Of a stretch of 64,000 bases of DNA, positions 9,391 through 18,890 are shown in pieces (positions within the stretch are counted from its first letter, which is position 1; every line of letters begins with the position of its first letter). Location: assembly GCF_037890695.1 (NCBI RefSeq), contig NZ_CP149571.1, positions 3,006,001-3,070,000 of the forward strand, written 5' to 3'. Origin of the DNA: Aeromonas jandaei. GTDB lineage: Bacteria > Pseudomonadota > Gammaproteobacteria > Enterobacterales > Aeromonadaceae. The notes under the pieces were generated by a model. The model did no database searches and had not been told where the DNA came from. It was given only the letters and a program-made list of their open reading frames with translations. The position numbers were made by a program, and so were the translations under genes.

Positions 9391-9978
9391 ATGAGCCCAA
9401 CCACGACTCGCTGGCTGTTCATTGCGCTGATCGCCCTGGTTATCTGGCGGCTTGTTCCGCTCACCACGGAGCAGGAGCTGGCATCGGCCAACCGTGCCTG
9501 GCGAACCGGCCATTTTGATGAGGCAACCCGGATCTGGTCACCGCTGGCCGAACAAGGGCAACCAAGGGCGCAGGCGCTGATGGGCTGGAGCCATGAAGTG
9601 GGGCAGGGGAGTGAGCAGGATATCAATCGGGCCATCACGCTCTATCGTCAGTCGGCGCAGGCGGGCGATCCCTTTGGCCAGTACCGGTTGGCGGATGCCT
9701 ATTTGCGTGGCGCCGGGGTGAAGCGTGATCTGCGCGAAGCCTTTCACTGGATGGATCTTGCCGCCCGCAATGGCGATGTGCCGGCGATGCTGAAAGTCGG
9801 GGTGCTCCATCTGATGGGGGCGAGCGGGCGTGTCGATCTCTCGCAGGGGAAGCAGTGGCTCTATCAGGCGGCGCAAAAGGGCAACAAACTGGCGCTGCAC
9901 GTGCTGCAGCAACTGGCCCTGGCCGAGGAAGGCGCCAGCGATTTTGACTTCAACTGGCAGCCGCTGCTTGGTGAATAG
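9391..9978 (+). CDS. Sel1-repeat (tetratricopeptide-like) protein, membrane-anchored
   Basis: A 195-residue protein. An N-terminal hydrophobic segment (about residues 8-22) acts as a signal anchor. It is followed by about four Sel1-like repeats, seen as recurring A(x)nG(x)nA(x)2-Lg units such as AQALMGWSHEVGQG, GQYRLADAYLRGAG and AMLKVGVLHLMGA. Sel1 repeats form helical scaffolds for protein contacts in the periplasm. The repeats fill most of the chain, and a short acidic tail ends it. It is monocistronic upstream of thrS. No specific role can be read from the context. Confidence 0.8.
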   Translation: MSPTTTRWLFIALIALVIWRLVPLTTEQELASANRAWRTGHFDEATRIWSPLAEQGQPRAQALMGWSHEVGQGSEQDINRAITLYRQSAQAGDPFGQYRLADAYLRGAGVKRDLREAFHWMDLAARNGDVPAMLKVGVLHLMGASGRVDLSQGKQWLYQAAQKGNKLALHVLQQLALAEEGASDFDFNWQPLLGE

Positions 9979-10168
9979 TCGGCAAGCGTCTCATTTAACT
10001 GTAGAAAATCTCATCAAACCCGATACAGCCACGGTTACTTCTGGTAGCATGGGGCCGTTTTGGCTTGGTTTGTCACCTTGAATCTTTCGTTCGGGTGGCG
10101 GGCCGTCTTCGCAAAGTGCTGTGGAGAACCAGAACATCACCTTTTTGAATCTCTTTTCCATCCCGCAT

Positions 10169-10189
10169 GTGACCTTTGGTAGGGGTCAC
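10169..10189 (+). promoter_or_regulatory. thrS translational operator: tRNA-Thr anticodon-arm mimic
   Basis: The leader RNA can form a 7-bp stem (10169-10175 with 10183-10189, one G-U pair) closing a seven-base loop UUGGUAG. This has the geometry of a tRNA anticodon loop: U at position 33, GGU at 34-36 (a Thr anticodon) and A at 37. It ends 21 bases before the thrS ATG and just before the AAGGAAA ribosome binding site. E. coli ThrRS represses its own translation by binding an anticodon-like hairpin at the equivalent place, so the same feedback is inferred here. Confidence 0.7.
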
Positions 10190-10210
10190 CACTGTATAAG
10201 GAAACATATA

Positions 10211-12139
10211 ATGCCAATCATTACTCTGCCTGACGGCAGCCAACGTCAATTTGCCCACTCTGTTTCCGTCATGGATGTGGCTGCGGACATCGGTCCCGGT
10301 CTCGCCAAGGCGTGCATTGCCGGTCGGGTAAACGGTGAACTGGTGGATGCGTGCGAGCTGATCGAAGCCGATGCCTCGCTGGCCATCATCACTGCCAAAG
10401 ACGAAGAAGGTCTGGACATTCTGCGCCACTCCTGCGCCCACTTGCTGGGTCACGCTATCAAGCAACTCTGGCCCCAGACCAAGATGGCCATCGGCTCCGT
10501 CATCGACAACGGCTTCTACTATGACGTTGATCTTGACCGTACCCTGACCGATGAAGATCTGGCTGCCCTGGAAGAGCGCATGCTGGCGCTGGTAGCCAAG
10601 GATTACGACGTTATCAAGAAGAAGGTCTCCTGGCAGGAAGCGCGAGACGTGTTCGCTGCCCGTGGCGAGACCTACAAGGTCGAAATCCTGGATCAGAACA
10701 TTGCCCGTGATGACAAGCCCGGTCTTTATCATCACGAAGAGTACATCGACATGTGTCGTGGCCCGCACGTGCCCAACATGCGTCACTGCCACCACTTCAA
10801 GTTGCTGAAGATGTCCGGCGCCTACTGGCGTGGCGACTCCAACAACAAGATGCTGCAGCGTATCTACGGTACTGCCTGGGCTGACAAGAAGCAGCTCAAG
10901 GCCTATCTGCAGCGTCTGGAAGAGGCCGCCAAGCGCGACCACCGCAAGATCGGCAAGCAGCTCGACCTGTATCATATGCAGGAAGAAGCGCCGGGCATGG
11001 TGTTCTGGCACAACGATGGCTGGACCATCTTCCGCGAGCTGGAAACCTTCATCCGCGGCAAGCTCAAAGAGTACGACTATCAGGAGGTGAAAGGTCCGTT
11101 CATGATGGACCGCGTTCTGTGGGAGCGTTCAGGTCACTGGGAGAAATATGCCCAGGCCATGTTCACCACCCAGTCCGAGAACCGCGAGTACGCCATCAAG
11201 CCGATGAACTGCCCGGGTCACGTCCAGATCTTCAACCAGGGTCTGAAATCCTACCGTGATCTGCCGCTGCGTATGGCCGAGTTTGGCTCTTGCCACCGCA
11301 ACGAACCGTCAGGTTCCCTGCACGGTCTGATGCGGGTGCGCGGCTTCACTCAGGATGACGCGCACATCTTCTGTACTGAAGAGCAGATCATGGAAGAGGT
11401 CTCCGGCTGTATTCGTATGGTCTATGACGTCTACGGCACCTTTGGCTTCGAGAACATCGTGGTCAAGCTCTCCACTCGTCCGGAACAGCGTATCGGCTCC
11501 GACGAAATGTGGGATCGTGCCGAGCAGGCACTGGCGGAAGCGCTGGAGCTCAACGGTCTTAAATACGATCTGCAACCGGGTGAAGGTGCCTTCTACGGTC
11601 CGAAGATCGAATTTACCCTGCACGATTGTCTTGATCGTGCGTGGCAGTGTGGTACCGTGCAGCTCGACTTTGCCCTGCCGGGCCGTCTGGGCGCCACCTA
11701 TGTAGGTGAAAACAACGAGCGCCACGTGCCAGTCATGATCCACCGTGCGATTCTGGGCTCCATCGAGCGCTTTATCGGTATCCTGACTGAAGAGTACGCA
11801 GGCCTGTTCCCGGCCTGGCTGGCTCCGACCCAGGCAGTGGTCATGAATATCACCGACAATCAGGCCGAATATGCAGTGAAAGTAGCCAAAGCATTGAATG
11901 ATGCGGGCCTTCGTGCAAAAGCGGACTTGAGAAATGAGAAGATTGGCTTTAAAATCCGCGAGCATACTTTGAAGCGAGTACCTTTCATGCTGGTCTGTGG
12001 CGATAAAGAAGTTGAAGCCGGCCAGATTGCAGTACGTACTCGTAAAGGGGCTGACTTGGGCACTTATCCTGTTGAAGAGTTCATTGCTCTGTTGACCCAG
12101 GAAGTTCAGACCCGCGGACAAAAGAAAGTGGAGGAATAA
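10211..12139 (+). CDS. thrS: Threonine--tRNA ligase
   Basis: A class II aminoacyl-tRNA synthetase charging tRNA-Thr. From the ATG at 10211 ([12 protein letters not shown]) it has 642 residues, the same as E. coli. The frame is open 30 codons further upstream, but that extension crosses the leader hairpin and lacks a ribosome binding site. Domain order is TGS (1-60), the HxxxH editing domain ([10 protein letters not shown] near residue 73), the catalytic core with motif 2 ([11 protein letters not shown]) and zinc ligand Cys (MNCPGH), and the anticodon-binding domain at the C-terminus. It is the first gene of thrS-infC-rpmI-rplT, with infC beginning 3 bp after its stop. Confidence 0.98.
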   Translation: MPIITLPDGSQRQFAHSVSVMDVAADIGPGLAKACIAGRVNGELVDACELIEADASLAIITAKDEEGLDILRHSCAHLLGHAIKQLWPQTKMAIGSVIDNGFYYDVDLDRTLTDEDLAALEERMLALVAKDYDVIKKKVSWQEARDVFAARGETYKVEILDQNIARDDKPGLYHHEEYIDMCRGPHVPNMRHCHHFKLLKMSGAYWRGDSNNKMLQRIYGTAWADKKQLKAYLQRLEEAAKRDHRKIGKQLDLYHMQEEAPGMVFWHNDGWTIFRELETFIRGKLKEYDYQEVKGPFMMDRVLWERSGHWEKYAQAMFTTQSENREYAIKPMNCPGHVQIFNQGLKSYRDLPLRMAEFGSCHRNEPSGSLHGLMRVRGFTQDDAHIFCTEEQIMEEVSGCIRMVYDVYGTFGFENIVVKLSTRPEQRIGSDEMWDRAEQALAEALELNGLKYDLQPGEGAFYGPKIEFTLHDCLDRAWQCGTVQLDFALPGRLGATYVGENNERHVPVMIHRAILGSIERFIGILTEEYAGLFPAWLAPTQAVVMNITDNQAEYAVKVAKALNDAGLRAKADLRNEKIGFKIREHTLKRVPFMLVCGDKEVEAGQIAVRTRKGADLGTYPVEEFIALLTQEVQTRGQKKVEE

Positions 12140-12142
12140 GCT

Positions 12143-12691
12143 ATAAAAGGCGGAAAAAAACTGGGCAAGCAACCGCAAGCCCGCGCTCACCGGATCAATG
12201 AAGAGATCCGTCTGAAAGAAGTTCGTTTGGCTGGTCTGGATGGCGAAGCACTTGGCATCGTCTCTATCCAGGAAGCACTGAACTTGGCCGCTGAGGCCGA
12301 AGTGGACCTGGTCGAGATCAGTCCGAACGCTGAGCCGCCCGTTTGCCGGATCATGGATTACGGCAAATTCCTCTACGAAAAGAGCAAAACCACCAAAGAA
12401 CAGAAGAAAAAGCAGAAAGTCGTCCAGGTTAAGGAAATCAAATTCCGTCCTGGCACTGACGAAGGCGACTATCAGGTAAAACTACGCAACCTGGTTCGCT
12501 TTCTGGAAGACGGGGACAAGGCTAAGGTCACCCTGCGCTTCCGTGGTCGTGAAATGGCACACCAGGAACTTGGTATCAAGGTTCTGGAGCGCGTCAAGAA
12601 CGATCTGGAAGAGTTGGCCGTAGTCGAATCGTTCCCGAAAGTCGAAGGCCGTCAAGCTGTGATGGTTCTCGCACCTAAGAAGAAATCTTAA
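12143..12691 (+). CDS. infC: Translation initiation factor IF-3 (AUA start codon)
   Basis: IF-3 binds the 30S subunit, prevents 50S joining and rejects non-standard start codons. The frame opens after the thrS stop, and the only start fitting the family is ATA at 12143 (AUA-AAA-GGC-GGA), eight bases after GGAGG. It gives 182 residues against 180 in E. coli, where the corresponding AUU begins the same Lys-Gly-Gly-Lys sequence. Starting at the first conventional codon (TTG, 12227) would delete 28 conserved residues. The IF3-N domain ([13 protein letters not shown]), the Lys-rich linker (about residues 75-95) and the C-domain follow. The odd start is the classical means of IF-3 autoregulation. 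Confidence 0.95.
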   Translation: MKGGKKLGKQPQARAHRINEEIRLKEVRLAGLDGEALGIVSIQEALNLAAEAEVDLVEISPNAEPPVCRIMDYGKFLYEKSKTTKEQKKKQKVVQVKEIKFRPGTDEGDYQVKLRNLVRFLEDGDKAKVTLRFRGREMAHQELGIKVLERVKNDLEELAVVESFPKVEGRQAVMVLAPKKKS

Positions 12692-12706
12692 GGCCCACAA
12701 GAAATT

Positions 12707-12732
12707 GACTCATGGGGCTCGCTCCATGAGTC
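12707..12732 (+). promoter_or_regulatory. Hairpin between infC and rpmI (possible attenuator or L20 control site)
   Basis: A perfect 9-bp inverted repeat, GACTCATGG / CCATGAGTC, with an 8-base loop sits 46 bp before the rpmI ATG. There is no T-run directly after it. In E. coli this intergenic leader folds into structures bound by ribosomal protein L20, which represses rpmI-rplT translation. The position is equivalent, but the fold has not been compared in detail. Confidence 0.5.
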
Positions 12733-12777
12733 GGTTCGCCTTGCGATTTTGTTGTCACTCACAATGCGGAGTATGAA

Positions 12778-12975
12778 ATGCCGAAGATGAAAACCAACCG
12801 GGGCGCCGCAAAGCGCTTCAAGAAGACTGGCTCAGGTCGCTTCAAGTGCAAGCACAACCACCTGCGTCACATCCTGACCAAGAAGAGCAGTAAGCGTAAG
12901 CGTCAGCTGGGACCGAAGTTCTTTGTTTCCGCTGCCGACCACAAACGTGTTGTCGCTTGTCTGCCGTACGCATAA
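12778..12975 (+). CDS. rpmI: 50S ribosomal protein L35
   Basis: A 65-residue, strongly basic protein beginning [20 protein letters not shown], the exact family signature. The ATG is preceded by GCGGAGT. It lies between infC and rplT as in most gammaproteobacteria, and it is the site where L20 feedback acts in E. coli. Confidence 0.98.
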   Translation: MPKMKTNRGAAKRFKKTGSGRFKCKHNHLRHILTKKSSKRKRQLGPKFFVSAADHKRVVACLPYA

Positions 12976-12990
12976 GGGGGGATGTGAAAA

Positions 12991-13347
12991 ATGCCAAGAG
13001 TTAAACGTGGTGTGACTGCTCGTGCTCGTCACAAGAAAGTAATGAAAGCCGCCAAGGGTTACTACGGCGCCCGTTCCCGTGTTTACCGCGTAGCGGTACA
13101 AGCGGTAACCAAAGCTGGTCAGTATGCCTACCGTGACCGTCGCCAGAAAAAGCGTCAGTTCCGTCAACTGTGGATTGCGCGTATCAACGCTGCTGCCCGT
13201 CAGAACGGTCTGTCCTACAGCCGTCTGATCAACGGTCTGAAGAAGGCTTCTATCGAGATTGATCGCAAGATCCTGTCCGATATCGCCGTTCACGACAAGC
13301 TGGCTTTCACCGCCCTGGTTGAAAAAGCTAAAGCAGCTCTGGTCTAA
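12991..13347 (+). CDS. rplT: 50S ribosomal protein L20
   Basis: A 118-residue protein with the long basic N-terminal extension ([16 protein letters not shown]) and the globular C-domain ([16 protein letters not shown]). The length matches E. coli. It is an early assembly protein of the 50S subunit that binds 23S rRNA, and the known repressor of its own operon. It starts 15 bp after rpmI behind AAGGGGGGATG and is followed by a strong terminator. Confidence 0.98.
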   Translation: MPRVKRGVTARARHKKVMKAAKGYYGARSRVYRVAVQAVTKAGQYAYRDRRQKKRQFRQLWIARINAAARQNGLSYSRLINGLKKASIEIDRKILSDIAVHDKLAFTALVEKAKAALV

Positions 13348-13367
13348 TCCAGCTCTGTTATAAAAAT

Positions 13368-13392
13368 AAAGGAGGCTCAGGCCTCCTTTTTT
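13368..13392 (+). terminator. Rho-independent terminator after rplT
   Basis: AAAGGAGGC / GCCTCCTTT with loop TCAG is followed by further T residues, 20 bp after the rplT stop. The operon ends here, and the base composition changes sharply to AT-rich directly afterwards. Confidence 0.92.
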
Positions 13393-13876
13393 GTTGGTGT
13401 AATATTTAATTTCAGTACTTATATACTTCCTAACAAATTAAATCAAGATTGATATTCTTAATTCAGAGTTACAAATCAAGTTTCATCTGTTTTTTCTAAC
13501 GCAATAGTTTTCCGAAACCTATAGTTACGCTGTCTTTGCGATTGTCCACCAATGTTTATTTTGGTGCCGATTCTAGTTATATATAGTTTATATCTAAACT
13601 ATTCCTTTCATTATTTAATAACTGCTAGGTGTGCAAGTTCCATATTCTGCGGGAGCTCGGTGTTATATTGCGACTATAAATTTTTAATAAAATAACATTG
13701 AGGTAAGAATATATTTTATATATAGATTGCAACAGGGATATATTTATTTTTAAATTGAAAATTTATTATCCTCGTATGCAATAGTATTCTTGTACAAGAG
13801 ATGATGTTTGTTCAGCTTTTAGCAAGGTCGGAATCCCTATAATGGAGTTTTTGTCTGACTATCAACTGGAAGTGTT
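13393..13876. other. AT-rich intergenic region before the DsbA-like gene
   Basis: About 480 bp of very AT-rich DNA has no ORF of note, unlike the GC-rich flanks. It holds the first copy of a 16-bp direct repeat (13793-13808). TA-rich stretches such as TTATATATAG are abundant and could form promoters or H-NS-type silencing targets, but no specific site is assigned. Confidence 0.6.
13793..13808 (+). repeat. 16-bp direct repeat, copy 1, left of the DsbA-like gene
   Basis: TACAAGAGATGATGTT is identical to the copy at 14546-14561. The two copies bracket the DsbA-like gene. In copy 2 the sequence forms the left arm of a terminator hairpin; here no matching right arm follows. Confidence 0.75.
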
Positions 13877-14485
13877 ATGAAAAAAATTCTTTTGATCCTT
13901 GCTGCTATCTTTATGCTTCCCTGCGCTAATGCGGCTCCAGAGTTCAAAGAGGGGGTCAACTATGATGTCCTCAAGCAAACAGCTACTGCTCAACCAGAGG
14001 TATTGGAGTTTTTCTCTTACTACTGCCCGCCATGTGCGAAATTTGAACCCATCGTTGAGCAGTTACAACATGATCTCCCCAAAGAGGTAGCTATCAAGAA
14101 GAATCCGGTCGCTTTTTTTGGGCGCGATATGGCCCAGGAGATGCAACGGGCTTATGCAACCTCAACACTACTTAATGTTGAAAGCAAGTTAACTCCATCA
14201 CTCTTTCATAAAATCCAGGTACAGCGCCAAGCTCCACAAAATCGTGATGATATTAAAAAGCTCTTTGTAGAGAATGGCGTACAGGTAGAGGCATTTGATA
14301 CCACGGTTGATAGCTTTGCAGTTTCGTCCATGGTAAGCCAGTTCGATCATAACACAGAAAAATATAATATTCGTAGTACCCCGACATTTATTGTCAACGG
14401 CAAGTATATGATAAAGATTGAGTCTATCAACTCACAAGAGCAGTTCACCCAATTGATAAAATATCTTTTGGCAAAGGATGCATAA
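13877..14485 (+). CDS. DsbA-family thiol:disulfide interchange protein, CPPC active site
   Basis: A 202-residue periplasmic thioredoxin-fold protein with a Sec signal peptide of about 19 residues ending CANA-A. The active site is C50-P-P-C53 in FFSYYCPPCAKFEP, where typical DsbA has CPHC. The helical insertion follows, then the cis-Pro loop STPTFIVNGKY. DsbA proteins form disulfides in exported proteins, and the dipeptide between the cysteines tunes redox strength, so this variant may be a weaker oxidant with special clients (inference). The gene is AT-rich with A/T-ending codons unlike its neighbours. It is also bracketed by a 16-bp direct repeat, which suggests acquisition by transfer. No DsbB partner lies nearby. 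Confidence 0.88.
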   Translation: MKKILLILAAIFMLPCANAAPEFKEGVNYDVLKQTATAQPEVLEFFSYYCPPCAKFEPIVEQLQHDLPKEVAIKKNPVAFFGRDMAQEMQRAYATSTLLNVESKLTPSLFHKIQVQRQAPQNRDDIKKLFVENGVQVEAFDTTVDSFAVSSMVSQFDHNTEKYNIRSTPTFIVNGKYMIKIESINSQEQFTQLIKYLLAKDA

Positions 14486-14545
14486 TTTAATTCCCTCGGA
14501 TATAACGAGAGTTATTAATTCACTTTGTTATTTTAAATAAAGTAA

Positions 14546-14561
14546 TACAAGAGATGATGTT
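14546..14561 (+). repeat. 16-bp direct repeat, copy 2, right of the DsbA-like gene
   Basis: Identical to 13793-13808. It lies 60 bp after the stop codon, and its GAGATGATG segment is the left arm of the terminator stem. Confidence 0.75.
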
Positions 14562-14586
14562 GAGTTATCGGCATCATCTCTTTTTA
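14550..14586 (+). terminator. Rho-independent terminator of the DsbA-like gene
   Basis: AGAGATGATG / CATCATCTCT with a 12-base loop is followed by TTTTT, 64 bp after the stop codon. Confidence 0.85.
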
Positions 14587-14729
14587 TTGGAGGTAGATCT
14601 CATAGCGTCTCCGACAGATAATCAACGTTGATATTTTGTGGTTTATAGCAGGTCTTTCCCGTGATTGTATTGCCGTAGCCAAACAGGGGAGGGGGGATTG
14701 ATGCGCTTTATAAGCGATTATTGTGTTAA

Positions 14730-15005
14730 CTGTCGGGTTGTATAGTATCTATCACCCTGGTTCGTCCTATGGAGACATCAGCAGTGCCTCGCGCCAGCGT
14801 CGTGATACAAGACCGCATACCATATGTCGTTAACGTGGAGGGTAGGAGGAACTCAACCTGATATGTGGAACCTTTGTATTTCTTTGTGTTTGACGGCGAT
14901 CCGTTGGCTTCCACGCTCATGCTCATAAGGTCGGATGGGCCTATACAACACAACTTCATAGGGTCAATGTATGCCAACAAGCTTGTTATTGATAACACTA
15001 TTTGA
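14730..15005 (+). pseudogene. Possible degraded reading frame of unknown family
   Basis: On the plus strand a frame of 91 codons between stops is interrupted by one TGA at 14859-14861. Its two halves read protein-like: SVVIQDRIPYVVNVEGRR before the stop and YVEPLYFFVFDGDP after it. An ATG at 14769 is in frame. The opposite strand over 14726-14998 is open without interruption (90 codons) but reads less like a protein. No family is recognised on either strand. It may be a remnant from the same acquisition as the DsbA-like gene, or chance. Confidence 0.2.
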
Positions 15006-15078
15006 ACAAGGGTAGGGGTAACTCGAGACTCACTTGATATAACAAAATGATTTCTAGGGAGAAAAGGGTGCCTTAACT

Positions 15079-15120
15079 ATGGTCAGCGAAGGGGCTTTTT
15101 TTGTATTATTCCCCTCTTGA
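15079..15120 (+). CDS. pheM: phe operon leader peptide (PheM-like)
   Basis: A 13-codon ORF, MVSEGAFFVLFPS, lies 50 bp upstream of pheS. It has three Phe codons in five positions (TTT TTT GTA TTA TTC). E. coli pheM encodes a 14-residue Phe-rich peptide in the same place, and ribosome stalling on it during Phe-tRNA shortage relieves attenuation of pheST. The sequence is not homologous beyond the Phe run. AAAAGGG stands upstream as a possible ribosome binding site. I could not fix the exact antiterminator and terminator pair, although AGGGG / CCCCT arms surround the Phe codons. Confidence 0.6.
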   Translation: MVSEGAFFVLFPS

Positions 15121-15130
15121 CCTTATTTAG

Positions 15131-16153
<1,023 letters not shown>

Positions 16154-16165
16154 GGGCGAGAGAAC

Positions 16166-18554
16166 ATGAAATTCAGTAAATCCTGGGTGATGGAGTGGGT
16201 CCGCACCGAGTTGAGTGACAATGCACTGGCCGAGCAGATCACCATGGCCGGTCTGGAAGTGGACGCCGTGGAAGCGGTTGCTGGCCAGTTCAACAATGTG
16301 GTTGTGGGTGAAGTGGTCGAGTGCGCCCAGCATCCGGATGCCGACAAACTGCGGGTGACCAAGGTTAACGTGGGCGAAGCCGAGCTGCTGGACATCGTCT
16401 GCGGCGCGCCAAACTGCCGTCAGGGCCTGAAAGTGTGTGTGGCCAAAGTAGGGGCGACCCTGCCGGGTGATTTCACCATCAAGAAAGCCAAGCTGCGTGG
16501 CCAGCCGTCTCACGGCATGCTCTGCTCTTTCAGTGAACTGGGTATCGACGTCGAAGCCGATGGCATCATCGAGCTGCCGCTGGATGCGCCCATCGGGACC
16601 GATATCCGCGAATACCTCGCGCTCAACGATGTCAGCATCGATGTGGATCTGACCCCGAACCGTGCCGATTGCCTCGGTATCGCAGGTCTTGCCCGTGAAA
16701 TCGGCGTGCTCAACAGCGTTGACGTGGTCGAGCCGACCTGGGCGCCTGCGGTTGCCACCATCGACGCTACCTTCCCGATCCGGGTTGAAGCGTCTGCCGA
16801 TTGCCCCCGTTATCTGGGCCGAGTCATCAAGGGGCTGAACCTGCAGACCCAGAGCCCGCTCTGGATGCAGGAGAAGCTGCGTCGTGGCGGCATTCGTTCC
16901 ATCGATGCCATCGTCGACATCACCAACTACCTGCTGCTGGAATACGGCCAGCCGATGCACGCCTTCGATCTGGCAACGTTGGAAGGGGAACTGGTGGTGC
17001 GCCGTGCCCACGCTGATGAGCCGATGACCCTGCTCGATGGCAACGAGGTGAAGCTCAAAGAGACTACTCTGGTGATTGCCGATGCCAAAGGTCCCTGCCT
17101 GCATGGCCGGTATCTTCGGTGGCGATCGCACCGGTGTCTCCGAGACCACTACCGACATCCTGCTGGAGTGCGCCTTCTTCGCACCGCTCTCCATCACCGG
17201 CCGTGCCCGTGCCTACGGTCTGCACACCGATTCTTCCCACCGCTTCGAGCGCGGGGTGGATCCCGAGCTGCAGGCCAAGGTGATGGATCGTGCTACCCGC
17301 CTGCTGCTGGACATCTGCGGCGGTGAAGCGGGTCCGGTCATCGAGGTCAAATCCGATGCTCATCTGCCGAAAGCGGCACCCATCAAACTGCGTCGCACCA
17401 AGCTCGACAAGGTGATCGGTATCAGCGTGGCAGATGCTCAGGTGGTCGAGATCCTGACCCGTCTGGGCATGCAGGTAACCGTTGACGCTGACGGCTGGAC
17501 TGCGCTGGCCCCCTCCTGGCGTTTTGACATCGCCATCGAGGAAGACCTCATCGAGGAAGTGGCCCGCATCTACGGCTACAACAACATCCCGAATCTGAAA
17601 CCCGCCGCATCTCTGGCGATGGTAGAGCAGGCAGAAGGGCAGGTGACCTTGAAGCGCGTGCGTGACCTGTTGGTTGATCGCGGTTTCCAGGAAGCGATCA
17701 CCTACAGCTTCGTTGATCCCAAGACCCAGCAAACCCTGTTCCCGCAGAGCGATGCCATCGTGCTGCCCAACCCGATTTCGGTCGAGATGTCCGCCATGCG
17801 CGTCTCTCTGTTCCCGGGTCTGGTGCAGGCTGTCGTTTACAACCAGAACCGTCAGCAGCCGCGGGTGCGCCTGTTCGAGCAGGGTCTGCGCTTCATCAAG
17901 GATGAAAGCGCCGAGAACGGCATCCGTCAGGAGCCGATGCTGGCCGGTATCATCACTGGCAACCAGAGCGACGAGCACTGGGACATCAAAACCCGCGCAG
18001 CCGACTTCTTTGATTTAAAAGGGGATCTTGAAGCGGTGCTGGATCTGACCACCGAAGGGGCCACCTTTACCTTCGAGCGTGCCGAACACAGTGCCCTGCA
18101 CCCGGGTCAGAGCGCCGCCATTCTGCGCAATGGGGTGGTGATTGGTCACATTGGCGTGATCCACCCGAGCCTCGAGAAGAAGTTGGGTCTGAAGAGCCGC
18201 GCCGTCATGTTCGAACTGGAGCTGGACAAGCTGACCCCGGCCAAAGTACCGGTTGCTGCCGAAGTATCCAAGTTCCCTGCTAACCGTCGTGACATCGCCG
18301 TGGTGGTTGATCGTCAGGTTCTGGCAGGGGATGTTCTGGCAGTAATTAAAAAAGTTGGCGGAAATCAGGTAGTTGGAATAAACTTGTTTGACGTATACCA
18401 GGGTGCTGGTATGGCTGAGGACAAGAAGAGCCTGGCCATCAGTCTTGTATTGCAAGATACCCAGCGCACCCTGGAGGAGAAAGAGATTGCCGAGACCGTA
18501 GACAATGTCGTGCGGGCCCTTGGTGAAGAGTTGAATGCATCCTTGAGGGATTGA
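16166..18554 (+). CDS. pheT: Phenylalanine--tRNA ligase beta subunit, with an apparent +1 frameshift
   Basis: The beta subunit carries the tRNA-binding EMAP-like domain (about 40-150), the B3/B4 editing domain, the B5 domain and the C-terminal ferredoxin-fold anticodon-binding domain. The span of 2,389 bp equals 796 codons plus one base, so a single extra base relative to the 795-residue family length breaks the frame. Frame one is correct through IADAKG (residue 309, base 17092). Frame two is correct from ATGGCCGG ([11 protein letters not shown]) at 17103. The extra base lies between 17093 and 17102 (CCCTGCCTGC). Both halves are otherwise intact and conserved. Because PheT is essential, a sequencing or assembly error is the simplest explanation; a tolerated or programmed shift is less likely. 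Confidence 0.93.
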
Positions 18555-18557
18555 TCT

Positions 18558-18854
18558 ATGGCGCTTACCAAAGCCGACATTGCAGAGCACCTGTTCACCC
18601 AGCTCGGGATGAGCAAGCGTGAAGCCAAAGATATGGTGGAAGCCTTCTTTGAAGAGATCAGACAAGCGCTTGAGCGTGGTGAACAAGTCAAAATCTCAGG
18701 CTTCGGTAACTTTGACCTTCGTGAGAAGAATCAGCGTCCCGGACGTAACCCCAAGACAGGCGAAGATATTCCTATCAGTGCCCGTCGCGTGGTGACCTTC
18801 CGGCCTGGCCAGAAACTCAAGGCCAGGGTAGAAAATGTTGAACCCAACGAGTGA
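18558..18854 (+). CDS. ihfA: Integration host factor subunit alpha
   Basis: A 98-residue DNA-bending protein of the HU/IHF family that pairs with Ihf[14 protein letters not shown] opens the helical dimerisation part. The beta-arm has [12 protein letters not shown] with the intercalating Pro, and the family signature is [14 protein letters not shown]. It starts 4 bp after the pheT stop, keeping the pheS-pheT-ihfA order of enteric bacteria, where IhfA also dampens its own operon. Confidence 0.97.
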   Translation: MALTKADIAEHLFTQLGMSKREAKDMVEAFFEEIRQALERGEQVKISGFGNFDLREKNQRPGRNPKTGEDIPISARRVVTFRPGQKLKARVENVEPNE

Positions 18855-18857
18855 TAA

Positions 18858-18882
18858 AAAGCCAGGCAGATGCCTGGCTTTT
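18858..18882 (+). terminator. Rho-independent terminator after ihfA
   Basis: AAAGCCAGGC / GCCTGGCTTT with loop AGAT, ending in T residues, directly after the ihfA stop. An upstream in-frame ATG of the next gene (18870) lies inside this hairpin, which argues against using that start. Confidence 0.9.
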
Positions 18883-18890
18883 ACTTATCG

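Larger units (their letters stand above)
14486..15078. other. Intergenic region between the DsbA-like gene and the phe operon leader
   Basis: About 590 bp holds the terminator of the DsbA-like gene and repeat copy 2. It also holds a possible degraded reading frame at 14730-15005 (listed separately). A very short ORF of 14 codons starts at 14701 behind GGAGGGGGG. The rest shows no recognisable element. The pheST promoter must lie in its last part, but no clear -35/-10 pair was assigned. Confidence 0.5.

Noticed and set aside
10121..10210. 30-codon N-terminal extension of thrS
   Set aside because: Covers the leader hairpin and has no ribosome binding site; ATG 10211 gives the family length.
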